DNA of 60,000 nt from Liolophura sinensis (Eukaryota; Mollusca; Polyplacophora; Chitonida; Chitonidae). Where the stretch lies: assembly GCF_032854445.1 (NCBI RefSeq), contig NC_088302.1:47034521-47094520 (forward strand). The letters are read 5' to 3'. Made by a program: the position numbers and the translations under genes. The notes below the pieces were generated by a model. The model searched no databases, was not told where the DNA came from, and saw only the letters and a list, made by a program, of their open reading frames with translations. Positions 1 through 52,218 of the stretch are shown piece by piece (position 1 is the first letter of the stretch; the number at the start of each line of letters is the position of its first letter).

Positions 1-38490
<38,490 letters not shown>

Positions 38491-39267
38491 GACTACTGTC
38501 TTGATGCTAATCAACCTTAGCAAATAAAATAGTTACTATGTCGTTAGAGTGACAACATCATATACAGCGCTCAACGGGACTGTAAACTGGTATATCCACA
38601 CCATTGGCTTCCAGAAATTAACTGTAATAAAACGTGAAAACGAAATTCACAGCTGTCAGCATGTGCAAGTATATTCCTGGTCACATTTCTGAGGACTGTC
38701 GGATCCACCGTTTTGTCCAACGCTGGTTAACTTCGACTGGCTTACATTACATTCACTGAGGATATCTACATCCAAGAACAAAAATAGAATTCGAAATCAC
38801 CGTAAAATTCCAAGTGGTCACCTGTTCCTGATCGTCCTGGAACAAATCTCAGTAAATCCAGACACCCTGTCCTCCCTCAAGTGAGGCACTGACTAACACG
38901 AGTTAAACACAGCCTGGACAATGGTAAATCGGGTATCACCCGTTGTCTGTATTAGCTTGAGTCATCGACTTCCCCACAATAATTTCAGCTTTCCGCCATT
39001 TTGAAAGTCTGCTGAAGCGGCAGCCAATGAAACAAGTTTTCACAAATACGCCACACACCTGTTTGTGATCGCTTCAGTTTTCAGTAAAGAGCTATGATTT
39101 TTGTCTCTCACGGACGAGAGATCCCTTCAGTAATTCACTTTGAAAAGGGAAAAGTTATTTGTACTGAAAGTCTGTGACAGGATGAGGAAAGTTCGTCTAC
39201 ATATCGGCGGCTGAAAAGTGGGCCGGTGGGCGACCAATCAAAACGACGGTAACATCGGGATGGAAAC
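38491..39267. promoter_or_regulatory. Putative bidirectional DIAPH/TDRD3 promoter
   Basis: The 777 bp between the two start codons is richer in CpG than the surrounding introns. CCAAT boxes lie at 39023-39027 and 39234-39238. YY1-like motifs occur towards both genes: AAAATGGCGG on the minus strand (39002-38993) and AAACATGGCGG on the plus strand at the TDRD3 start (39264-39274). No clear TATA box is seen. Transcription starts are not determinable from sequence alone. Confidence 0.7.
38985..38999 (-). other. Possible upstream ORF of DIAPH (MAES*)
   Basis: Within the likely 5' leader of DIAPH, ATG GCG GAA AGC TGA, its ATG inside the YY1-like motif. It acts as a uORF only if transcription starts further upstream. 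Confidence 0.35.
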
Positions 39268-39299
39268 ATGGCGGTCGAGGTGCTGCTACAGAAAGGATG
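39260..39299 (+). other. Possible overlapping upstream ORF of TDRD3
   Basis: An ATG 8 nt before the TDRD3 start, out of frame and with G at -3, would read through exon 1 and stop in exon 2 (TAA at 40497-40499), giving 15 residues overlapping the main ORF. It matters only if the transcript start lies upstream of 39260. Confidence 0.4.
39268..39299 (+). CDS. TDRD3: TDRD3 exon 1 (residues 1-11)
   Basis: [10 protein letters not shown] plus a tryptophan split across the junction; donor TG/GTAAAA. The [12 protein letters not shown] join corresponds to GWYLSDEGIEAC in human TDRD3, which fixes both the start region and the splice. Confidence 0.88.
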
Positions 39300-42200
39300 G
39301 TAAAAATAATCTTTAATCCACGTAGTGCTGTCCACTCATGGTGTGATTTCTACGTGTCAACAGACTACAGTATCATACTGCAACATCTGGTCGATCGAGA
39401 TACCTAATTATTCTCTTGAATCGACGCATATTTCTGTTTCGGCGCTACGAACTGTCACTTTCTCTTGACTAATGACGTCCCCACGCAGTTCCGACTTCTT
39501 TCTCAACGAAGTTTCTCCAGTATTGACTCGATTTTATCTTCTCCATTAAATATAAGATCGCTGTCAACATCTACCTTCGATCATATTTCATGTTTTTAGG
39601 CTTGGGTAAAGGATATCAAATGCATTGTTGTTTATACTAAGAAGTATTTGTGCGTTTATTTGAGCTTTTTGCTCCACTCTGTACTTCTGCACTCATCTAC
39701 AACTTTTTCCTTCTTAAAATATTTTTCTCAAGCTTTTGCGCATCTGTCACATATATAAATCAAGTAGGCATTATGATGAAATTATGCAAGAGATTGGAAG
39801 TAATTGACAGGAGTGTAAGGAATATTGAATGGATTAGGCAACATATTGTCAGAAGGCTGATTTTCATCTTTTGATTTCTACTCTAACTATTAAAATGTAA
39901 AATGCTAACAGTGACCACCTGCTTATGAAGAATTCAGGCACAGGTTTTGCACTGTCGTAGGCCATACGACATTGTTAGAGTATTATGGGCAATTGTGGTT
40001 GATAATTTTAAAGCCTGCAGTCTGGGTTAACAGATTTTCATGCGCACGATGCATAAAATTCATGTAAGCAGCACTGAAATCTTTAATGTAGATGTCTGGG
40101 TGTTGCTCTGCACTCAGTATGTTGACCAGGATAATTGTACCTTAATAGGGGCTTACATAGAGGTCACTTTCAATTTTATCATTCAATAGTGTACAATTAG
40201 ATTTGCCTGTCCAGATGAAATAATCCTGAAAATTTATGTGAAAAATTATTCTCATGCTGAAGAATAATACTTTAAATGAGTCTGACACTTACAGTGGTTT
40301 GATAAAATATGCTGAACATGTACATTGTTCAGTATAAATAAGTCGGGCACATATTGTTTTGTCTTAAATCTGATGCTGAATAATACTGACCACTGTAGAT
40401 ACTTTACCCTTGAATGTAGTCAGAGTGGCCTTGTGATCCATATATAAATAATGTTTATAGCTAATGTTATTTCTTGTCTTATTTTTACAAGGCACCTAAC
40501 ACCGGATGGGCTTGAAGAATGCAAACAGAATGGGAATAAGAGCGCCGATGCTGTAATTAAGGCAGCTCAAAATGTGAGTCAAGTGAAATCAGAAATATAG
40601 AACGTCAGTTTAGTAACATGTTTGACCAATTTTAAATTAATGTAATAAGGTCAGCACTGCATAATTTTGAACAATGTTTAATGTATGTAAGTTTTGCATG
40701 GATGACCTTGTTTTATGTGATGTAGAATAGAAATGTTATTCTGTTTGCATAGTTATTTTGTTACAAATAACTGTTTCTTTGTTAGTGATTACCAAGTAAG
40801 ATTAATAGCTTCAAAAAAAAAAAAACAAGCAGTTATGGATTTGCAGACATTAATAGTACTGTAATCGACAACAGTTTTCGAAGGAAACAAATACCTTTAT
40901 GGTCATGTAATCACCACCTAGTGGTGAATGTAGTGGACAGTTTTGGGAGCCACCACCTTGGATGAAAGGGACGGTATCAGCCAACAGAAATACATACTCC
41001 GGACAAACTATAGTTTTATTCTACATTAGTTTGTATACATTAGCCTTCTGAAATATATATGGGTTTACATACATATTGGTACCCCACTGGCATGTTTGTC
41101 ATGTTGTTGTTGTTTCAGACAGCAGTCTACGTACTGCCTTGATATACCAGGTGCAATTGGCCCAAGAATACATATTACTTGCTCATACATGTTATTCTCT
41201 TCGTTTCGAATGTGTCATCAGTAGTCTTGTCTGTATGTATAGCTTGTGGTATGGTGATGTAACTATTTCAAATTGAACTACATCTAAACATGTGGTGACA
41301 CCCTTTAGCCTGGCATCAAGTATGGAGACTATACCAGGGACTTCATAATTTGAGGCTCAAAAAGGGGTTGTCCAACTACATGAAAACGCAAACATGTAAG
41401 CAGAATGCATTGGGGGGAAATTCATGATGTAGGCCTATTTATGCATATGCGTATTGTACTGTCTTAATTTTTCTGTTCATAAATAAGTAGACTCCAGGTA
41501 TGACCCTGCTTATGTCAGCATTTCCAAGTAATGGGGAGTAATTGACACAAACTTCCAAAGTGGGACCAATTCAATTAAACATCCAAGGCAAATCATGTGT
41601 GGGTAGCTGTGTAAAAATATATCAGTGCCTGTATTGTATTATAGGGGTAAAATCAAGAAGTGAAGAAAACACCAGTAGAGGTCCATCTTGAATTTTGTGT
41701 ACAATTACAAATAGGTGCATGGTCCTACATGCAGAACGGAATCATGCAACCCATACCAAACGTAATGATTTTAAGTGGTGTGACCAGAAAATTAGCTCAA
41801 TATTGGATGGAGCTTTATATTCTAAAACATGAAGAGATAATAAACATTTTCACTGAAGGTGATAAGTCAGGGTGAAATTCTTTATCAAAGAGTTCCATAT
41901 GGTAGGTGAAAAGGTCTCCTGCTGTTCATTTATACACGCGTCTTTATCCAATAAAATTGACCTGTGAAATGTTCATGCGTTCACTTGTATATAGACATGA
42001 GCGAATCGGCGGTGGGTACGAGCAACAAACTGAATGATTACATGTGGATAACTTTGCCACATATTCATATATCTGCACTTTATCATTTTCAATTACAGTT
42101 CTTAATATCTTCCATAAATTCTTGGAGTTCTGCTGTATACAGACTACCAAAACTGTGGTTGTTACAACAACTGGTTTAGCCCACAAACAACTGTCTTCCG

Positions 42201-45200
42201 ATATTTTAGACAACTGTGTATTTGTTGTTGTGTTAGTTCTTAAGTGCCCGTTTTCTTCCCAGCATAATGCTGACCGCCATCGTATAACTGAAATATTCTT
42301 GATATAGCGTAAAACACCAATCAAATGAATAGAAAAATTCTTAAGAATGAAATATGGCCCAGTAGCTTACCAGTATTACAAATAAAAACAGTACACTTTC
42401 TGACAAACCGGCTCCGTAAGTTACATTTCTGCATTTAGCTCTCTTTCATTCTGGCGGTTTATTTCATTGTGTTATATTTTTTGTACATCAAGAAAAACAC
42501 TAAAAAGGGGTTCTTATTTAGACCAAATGACTCAGTCGGTTAGCGCGCTAGCGCAGCGTAATGACCCAGGAGCCTCTCACCAATGCGGTCGCTGTGAGTT
42601 CAAGTCCAGCTCTTGCTGGCTTCCTCTCTGGTCATAAGTGGGAAGGTCTTCCAGCAACCTGCGGATAGTTGTGGGTTTCCGGGCTGTGCCCGGTTTCCTC
42701 CCACCATAATGCTGGCCGCCGTCAGTGAAATATTCTTGAGTACAGCGTAAAACACCAATCAAATAAATAAATAAATAAATCAAACTGTGAATCGGAAGTC
42801 TGTGATCTATATATATGTAGGTGCCATACAAACATTGCCATAATCTAAACTTCCACAACATGCCCGTGTTCAACCGTTCCTCTGCTGTACGTGGATACCA
42901 TGTTTATCGGACCATGCGGAATCCAGAAGAGAATGAAGGACTGAAAACTCTCTGAGATATTGGTAACACGTACGACCCATATGCCATCACGGCCCGTATG
43001 TCATTGCGACCGGTGAGACAGTGTCAGACAATCATGAGCCACTTGCCATAAGAGTTTTCCTGTATTGCCTGTCTTTTTGTCAGGTTGGAGGGGAATATTG
43101 ACTGCCAGATCACCTTGACAAAGAAAAGGCTATCTGATACCGAGAAAGGGGGACAGGATATTCCTTATACAGGAAAATTAGAGGGTATGATCAACAGAGC
43201 CCTCTACAAAAACACGCAGTGGTACGACGACTGCATCGTGAATAAACAACAACGATGGCGACTGAACAGCGGCTCTCTCAGAGCCAACAATTTTTCAGAA
43301 ACGGTGTTTTCTAGTCAAGCATATTTATTTACAGGCCTAAGTAGTGATACTATACTGATTTTCAAGGACTCAGCCGCCCTGTCCCAACACCCACTTCCTC
43401 CCCCCCCAACCCCAACACACACCAAATACCCCGCTGCGCCTTCCCCAGCAGGTGGTTTTATAGGTAATCACCGGGGCCAAGAAATGTGTGTAGGAGACAT
43501 GTGTCTTGTTCATTTGGTGCGCACCTTCAGTCGAATTTGTCATTTGTCGAAAACTGTCATTGACTACGCTAAGTATCATTATTTGAAATTTGTGCCAAGA
43601 CGCAAGTCTGTATATCTCATTGATGAGCGTTTGTTATATGTTTACAGATTGACCTGAGAGACATTGGGGAAAGGTTTCTTCCAGATGACATTAATAGGGG
43701 CAAGGTTGACTACGTAAGTGATCATAATTTTTTTTATTGTAAGACATGCCAACAGTGCAGTGATAATATGACAAAATGGTATTAATGTTGATTGACCCCT
43801 GAGTTTTCTTCGTGGGGTGTTAATTGATCTTTACAATTGGGATTTTCTCAAAACACAACAGTAATGCCTCTATAACCACCAGGAGAGGTAGCAGTCAACA
43901 TAGTGAAGAGTAGTCAATCAGCATGATGAGACAGGCCAAGTCTAGACACCTGTACCTGGGCAGCTTTGAAGTTTATAAGATTCTATATTTTGAATGATTT
44001 TTTCTTACGATAAGGCATGTTTGTTTCAGTGTTAAATGTACACACATTGAGCCACAAGATTTAGACAGTTGAAAATTTGTATTAAAGGATATCATTTTAA
44101 ATTGAAGTTAAAGGTGAACAGCAATGCTTTTACTTTTTTCTAAAATTAATATTGACAGACCTGTTATTGTGTAAGGCTGTGGAAGTTTTCTGTGAAAAAA
44201 TAATTCATTAGCCTGGCCAAAAGTAAGCTACAAATTGCATACATGTTTACAGAATTATAGAAAAATGTGATCATTTTCAAATCAGACAGTTATCACAATG
44301 TATTTACTCTGTTGACTTTCAATTTTAGACAAAAAACCTTAGCAGATCACATTTAAGCTGCCATGCACATAGAAAAATTACAGGTGTGTTCTAGTTTTTG
44401 ACGAAAAGAGCTTGTGTTGACAGGTTCAAGGACCATGTGTGCTACAAATCCAGAAATTGCGGAATGTATCTGCCCCCAAAGAGAATGAAGATTCTCAGGG
44501 GGCTCCTCGACTGCTGAAGCTCACACTAACAGATGGTCATCAAAACTGTGGGGCTGTGGAGATAGAGTCATTGGACAAGATCAGGTATCTCTAACAGTGT
44601 ACACATGTGGTGTCTGTCAGCCTGATAGAAATATAGACGATAGAAATGTATCCTTGCCATTCAGTCCTTTCAGAAGTTTACTTCAGGAAGACAGCAGTGC
44701 AAACAATGCTAAATGTGGTCAGATGTCATTGTCCTGCTCCAAAGAGACATTGAAACAAACCAAATGGACTGGTACTATGACACTGAGTGAGAGTTTCCTT
44801 GACTTCACATCTAAGGAGTGTATATAAGAACTTTATTCACAGTGATACAGATGGCCTTGTCAGAACCGATTAAGTGTTGGCACACTTCCACTATTTTTCA
44901 GTTTTCATTTATGTTTTGTTACATGAAGTTATTTGATATCACTGTCTTATAAACGTAGGAAGTGTGTTGGACATTAATTTCCACTTGTGTGGAATACATA
45001 TTTTGCTTACTGTACTGGTAAACGTCTGTGCATCACATTTTAGGCTTTCCAAAACCCAGTTGTAACTGATGACATTTTTTATATTTTTGAAATAGAAATA
45101 TACTTGAGTCCAGTTAAAAATCAGTCAATCAGTCTCGATGTAAGACATGCTATAAATGAATGAATAAATAACGAGACAATAGGTTTCCTGTGAGTGTTAT

Positions 45201-48200
45201 TGTTGGCTTGGAATTTTCTAAATTACCTTTTTTCCAGTCTGAATACCCCTCCAGGCAGCAAAGTTCAGCTGTTAGGAACTGTTCAGATTGAGCATGGCTT
45301 TTTACTGCTGAACAACAAGAACACGAGGTTTGTGGGAGGAACTGTGGAAAAGATGGTGGAAAGCTGGAAGCTAAAAAGGGTAAATAGTTGTAATACATTT
45401 TTGTATCTTTCCATTGCTTTGGTATCATTTACAAGTGATCTTTATAGTTTTATGAACTTTCAATGCTATGTTTACATCTTGAATTTGTAAATGTGTAGTG
45501 AAATCCTGTATTGAAAATGATATAACAGTTATTTTGGAAGAGGAGTGAAAACTGACATAAATCTCCATGGCCATATTTTTCTCACGAGGCCATGTAGACT
45601 ACCTTGTGCGGATTGGATAAATTTGACAATATGGCAGCGTTTTAAACTTTCGCAGTGTGCACGATTTTTCTTATTTATCGAACTGTGATAAATCTGTTAA
45701 ATCGGAATGTCACAAAAATAGAAATGAACACGAGTCTAATGAATATATGCATGAGTAAAATATCCCACATAAAGTGTAATAAGCATACCCGTAGTCTTCC
45801 TCTCGCAGAGAAATATGTTTAGCCACTGTGGCTAAAAGATCTAAAATATTTTTATCCTCAGTATGATATTGCACTTTCGTACACTCTTGACATCATTCCA
45901 GCATAACTGCCTTACTCCGTATCATATCTGCCTCACTCCGTATCATATCTGCCTTACTCCGTATCATATCTGCCTTACTCCATATCATAACTGCCTTACT
46001 CCGTATCATATCTGCCTGACTCCGTATCATATCTGCCTTACTCTGTATCATATCTGCCTTACTCTGTATCATATCTGCCTTACTCAAGGTCACAAACAGA
46101 ATGTTACTATGACATCATATGAGGAAAATGTAACAGAAATTGCCGAATTGAGATAATATTACAGAAACTTCCAAACAGGGTTTTTATTGTACAGAGCTCT
46201 TCAGTTATTAAGGTGGAGCTTTGTGATTGAATCCTTTTGAACCATGCTGTTAGGTCAGTTTCGTATTCTTTGGATTTCTTTCATATTCTAATATTTCCAC
46301 CTAGTTTCTCTTGGGACTGGGGTAGCACTTGAAATCCCAACTGGTAAACATGTTGAAACTAAATGACAAGCCAGGGAATAAGCAGCAAGACCAGGAGAAT
46401 GTCGTGCACCCAATAGCAGTGTGACAGGGGCCAACTGTTTTTGTACAGAGTAAAGCTGCTGTATAAATAACATTGTACCTTTTTTTAAGTAATATGGGTA
46501 GTGGGATTTGTCAATCCTATCGCATACTAACTTCATAATTATTTCCAGACTTGTCATACAACAGTACAGCATACATGTATGTGCATGCCCATGGCTGAAA
46601 GAATCTTGTCCACTGAATGTTAAACAATTTATCGCTGGTCCAATTTTTCTTTTCATAACCAAGCTCATTCACATTTAAGTCAAATATTCCTTCTCACTGC
46701 TGGATTTATCACTAAACTTTGGTAAATTTACCAACTTGTAAGCTGAAGAGCCCCTGTGGTGAAGAGATGCCAATTTGCTCCCAGCACACACAAATTCTTT
46801 TCACCAAAACTAATGTGGCAAATGTCTAGCAGAAACCTAGCTTTTTTGCATAACCTAAGTATCACATTTCAAAGTAAGCAGTATTGATCACAAAGTCGCC
46901 ACCATTCTATCAACGTTAATTAGGTGCCCCTCTGAAGAAAGTAAGTAAAAATATAGTAATTCTTGTCTTTTCTTATAAACTTCATGTGGGATACATTATC
47001 GATGGATATATACATTTGGTCTAGTGTTCTCTTTCCTTTTTATAACTTCAGTCTTATAAAGTCTTATGAAACCTTTTTCTATCAGTTATATTACATATGT
47101 AGCTGGCATATGGTAGTAATTGGTAGTAATGTTCCTGCTGGTTTGTTTTGATGAAGTGTAAAATTACATCTATAATTTTCTCCTATGATTAGAGCCTAGC
47201 TAAGCAGTCGAGGGTTGTAACATCAGGGGAAGGTGCACCTCCGCCATTTATACCGTTCGGACAGAGAATCACCCATGACAAGCAGCCCACCAATAGGCGA
47301 GGTTAGTTATATCAGCTCTTGCTGGATGTTCCTGTCTTATACAGGGAGCATGAGAGCTCAGTGAGAGATGGGAAGTTGGTTCTCCATGGCTTATTCATTA
47401 TCATGTTTTGTGCTGTTGTGACCTTAGTAAATTAAATGGCAGGAAACACTGCTGTTTTATATATACATGACATTGCTAAGTGATCAGAAATGGGGATCTG
47501 TAAGGCTGTAAAGCCAGTATTAAAAAGATGTTAATTGCACGTGACCTGACTGACCATCATAAAAGGTCCCGTACTCTGATTTTGATAGATTTTTTTTTTT
47601 TCTCTGGGGGAATGTAGAAACGAGCAAGAAGAAAAAAAATCACTTCCAACTGACCCATTTTTCCTAATAGGATTGGGCTACATCAAACATGTAATATATG
47701 AATAGATAGTTATTCCACCTCAAACTGTCTTTTGAAGTAACTTTAAGATGATTGATGGTTAATTGCAGTATTGGAGAATTTGTAAAAAAAAAAACTGTAC
47801 AGTATACTGTAGAAATATACGGTATGTACTCTGTACTATGTAAAAAAAGTGAATGTGAGTACATGTAGGGGCCTCAGTGGCCAAGGGGGTTAGCACTCCA
47901 GCATGGTGCAATGACTCAGGAGCCTCCCACCAATGCGGTCACTGTGAGTTCAAGTCCATCTCATGCTGGCTTCCTCTCTGGCAGATGTGGGAAGGCCTTT
48001 CTGCAACTTATGTATGATTGTGGGTTTCACCCGATCTGAGCCCGGGTTCTTCCCACATAATGATCACCGCCATTTCATAAGTGAAATATCCTTGAGTATG
48101 ACATAAAACATCGATCAAATAAATCAATGAGCACATGTATAAATGTTCATGTGCCTTTCATGGAATCATTCGCTCTAACATATGGCTTTTTTTTTTTTTT

Positions 48201-51200
48201 GCAAAGAAAATTTCAAGTCGTTGGAAGTAGGTAAGGAGAAGAAGGAAGAAGATGGGGAGTTTGAGCAACAGAGACAGGCCACAATAGCAGAAGCTCTACA
48301 GAACCAGAAAGTCAAGACTTTTGGTGGCATGGGAAAACAGGTATTGGAACTGCTTTATGAACTTTGACCTCATATTGTTTGTTTGTTTGTTATAGCCTCC
48401 TACCAATAGTGCAGATTTCAGGCTAGTCTCCAACATTTCCATTCTCCAGGATTTTATGTGTTGATGATTTTGAACACCTGGGTTAGGAGTGGAAGATTTT
48501 CCATTTCCATTAGCAAAGACAAGTAATCCTTTTGTGAAATGCAGCTTTAGATATTCATTGTGTCAGAACGTGTATAATTTTTTTTCCCCATGTTTTTCAG
48601 TGGTTATATTGGCATTGTCCAGTGTGGCGAATTTATCTTTTTCTGAAGACCCCCTTGTTTGGCCACCTATTAAATTTTGGTGCATGATCTATCATAAGAA
48701 TTCATACAGGAGAAATAAGATAATTTGCCAAAGAATCAGTATCTGAGATTTAATAGAGTTTGAAAGAGCTAACTTTTCATATATGTCTGCCAATGCCACT
48801 GAATACCTTGACAAGAATTTTAGAGTAGTAATTTATAAATATACAGCTCACATCCTGCTCTTGGAGCACTGATTGGTGTGCACCTCTAAACCGAACGGCT
48901 TTTCGAATATCTGATGAAAGTCTCAGATTTAGATCCTGTTTCCTCTACCATCATATGAGTGAAGTATTCATGAATAATGCATTTAAATGGAACAATAAAT
49001 GAACAGTAAACCATTGGATTTTAGCTAATTCAAGACAAAGATGTTGCAAAGATTGTGGAGATGGGATTCAGCTCAGAAGAGGCCATGTGCGCTCTGAAAC
49101 AGAACCAGGGAAACCCTGAACTAGCTATCAATGCTCTCCTGTCAAGAAATGTGGCCGGGGTTGGTGGCCAGAGGGGGCGGGGCTATCAGAGAGGCCCAGC
49201 CAATCAGGACAGGCAGGAGAGATCAGAGCGAGGTGACAGGTCAGACAGATCTGAGAGAAGTGATCGGTCAGACTCTAGGCAAGGTAAAACATGTTGAAAT
49301 ATCTGTTCTGTCACATGAAAAAGCTGCAATAATGGGTGCAAATACCAGTTTAATATACACCTAACTATCCAGCTCCAACAGTATTTTGTTGTAAATGACG
49401 TGACCTCACTGGGCAATTTGCTTATTAAAGTAAAAGAAAGCTAAAATATGAAATAGGATTCATCATACACACAACTGAAAACTATGTGTAAAACTACTTT
49501 TATTTATTTTTTCAGTTTTTTTTTTAAGAGTGTTGAAAGGCATTCAAATATTTGAACATTATGGTGGGCTTTATGAGCCATACTGATGGTGTCTAGGAAC
49601 TCTGACGTAACATCACGTTCCCACCCCCCCTCCCCCTCCCACCGATGTTCACTAGAAAGGAGGAATTTTTGGGAACATTATTTCATTATTTTACTCACGG
49701 GAAATAACAGCTACTCCAACATTCAGTGTCGTGATGACAGTTGAAAAATCTTCCTGTGACGTCAGAGTTCCTAACCTCTGATGGCATGGTCTATAAAGCC
49801 CACCTCAGAATTCCAATGTTTGGGTGCCTTTAACTCTTTTCACAAAATCTAAAAAAAATAAATGAAAGTGTATTTATGTATAGTTTTAAGTGGTCTATGT
49901 AGTGTTGCCTACTTTGATTTTTAGAAGTCTTTAATAGACCACAATAGTGTCCTGACATCACCACCACTTTCACCAAGAAAATAATGGAAAATGACTTCAC
50001 GAGATGCAGTTTGACATTTGACATCTTGAATTTCACGAAAATGAAGAATTCACAAACTTCTTTTGTCAACTGACTGGTGTTTGTGTCATTTTTAAAATAT
50101 TTTTAATTATAATTTTTAAGTGTGTGTACAATAAATAGATTGTTGTCCTAGCTCTCCATCAAGTGGCGAGCTTGTGAGCACATATATGCTGGTGTAATGG
50201 GAAAGCCTGTACACAAACTTAATAGTAAATATCATTTAAATGTTAGGATTCTAATCTCAGAGTTCGAGGTTCCATTACGAAATAATTAGTGAAACAGCGT
50301 AATTAAACATAACATATTTACATGGGAAATTTAGTTTCATTGTTTGCTGGTAATAGTTTAAGGGCGACAGTTTGAGTTTGATTAGGTCATGTTTTATTTC
50401 ATGTTAGCAGTGTTTTTGTTTAATCTAGGTGGCCGTGGAAGGAGGAATACCACAAATAAAGAGAATGAAGTGGAGGATTTGGCTCCTACTAGGCCCTCTG
50501 GACCAGCGACTTTGTTTGACTTTCTGGAAACTAAAATGACAATAAAGGATGGTGAGATATGGATCGGTATAGGAATATGTGACATGAAAGGAAATAAGAG
50601 TAAAAATCAAATAAATAAAGAAGTAAATATATTGCAATTATTGACTGCCCAGTGCAGCACCCGATAAAAGTACCTGTATGTAGACGGATTCAAATGCACA
50701 TCAGCATTTACTTAAATAATAAGAGTTATGGCCTTCAATAAGTGTGTAAATTTTTTGATAAAAAGCATTTGCTTACAATACGGTTTTGTGTAGGGGTGAG
50801 TAATTCAGTTGTGGCGATCATAAAAATTTGCTTAACTTTATTCCAAATACGACTAGTTATAAGACCAGCTTATAGCTTGTATATTTGTCCATATTTTTGA
50901 CTGATTTAACTGCAGAGAATGTTGTCATGTCTTAGAAATTGAAATTTCAGCATCATTGAGTTATCTGTGTGTGATTGTGTGCTCATTACAGATCCTAAAA
51001 CAGACACCAAAGAATCATCAACCAAATCAGTGCCCTCCACCCGCTCTGAGGGTCAGGGTTATCAGGGAAGGGCTCAGTCAGCCTATACCAGCAAAACTCA
51101 GTCCCACACTAGCGGCAAGTTCCCCGACCACCGGCCTCAGGGTCAGGGCTTCTCCCAGAACAGACGTCAAAACCTTCCCCCACGGCTGGCTAACAAGTAC

Positions 51201-52183
51201 AACAGGGAGGCAGACATGAGCTCAGGACGGCCCTCCCAACAGAGGGCTAGCAGCGGGTACCACGGTAAACAGACAGACGGCAGCCAGGCAGACAGAACCA
51301 GTTACACCAGCAGTCGTAACCACTACAGCAGTGGCACAGACAGAAATAGTTACTCAGACAGAAATAATTACGGCGGATCAGAGAGGAGTAACTACAGCTC
51401 AGACAGAAATAATTACGGTTCTGAGAGAAATAATTACGGATCATCAGATCGTAGTAGTGGTGGATCAGAAAGAAACAGTTACAGTGGATCAGACAGGAAC
51501 AGTAACAGGGATCGCTCTGGTCGTGATCGTGGCACAAATAGCGCTGCCAGCAGCGGCAGCGATCGCTCTCAGGGCAGAACAAATTCTTACCGGAAGCCGG
51601 ACTTCTCCAATCCCCCGCCTACGCTGGCCTACGAGACAGGTCAAAGTTCGCAGTACTCTAGCGGCCAGTACGGGTACCCGGCAGGGAATCCCGGTCAGTC
51701 TTACCGTCCTAACACAGTTTCCTACGGCACTAACTACAACAATGTTCCAGGGCAGAATGACTGGGGGCAAACCCAGGACTTCCAATCAGACATGTCTTCA
51801 CATGGCTATGTGCAGAATAATTGTGAGGTAAGAGCTCTCCACTTCAGTACTTCTCTTTAGTTGGGCAAATGTTTTCTTTCCTCTCAACGTCAATATGTAT
51901 TTCAGGTTAAATATTTTATTTTCTTGTGTAGGATGGGATATAATCCTGTACCTGTGTGTTACTTATATCCCATTACCTGTGTGGTGCACAAGACATGTAT
52001 GTGTACCTGCTGGAGAATGCTGATCAAGAATGTTACAGAGACAAGTTGGCGATAAAAATGGAATCTAAAATAGCCCGTATACACATGGCTGTTGTCACAC
52101 TGCTTAGCAGATATTATCATGTCAAGCCTAAAAGACCAGTGTGAAGGCACTTAATTGAGTATTATTATTATTATTATTATTAT

Positions 52184-52218
<35 letters not shown>

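Larger units (their letters stand above)
40574..43647 (+). other. TDRD3: TDRD3 intron 2
   Basis: 3.1 kb. Holds two SINE A copies (42244-42330, 42521-42780) and, next to them, a decayed HIRAN-like coding fragment. The part 40574-42240 has no recognisable content. Confidence 0.8.

Noticed and set aside
43085-43657. 190-residue ORF as an alternative TDRD3 exon or separate gene
   Set aside because: The homologous part starts upstream across two stops, the rest is low-complexity, and it runs into exon 3 in the wrong frame.
45863-46156. 97-residue ORF with LTPYHIC repeats, and its antisense
   Set aside because: Produced by the 21-bp tandem array.
51247-51831. ORFs of 98-166 residues in other frames of TDRD3 exon 10
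   Set aside because: Shadows of the real reading frame, which joins in phase with exons 9 and 11.
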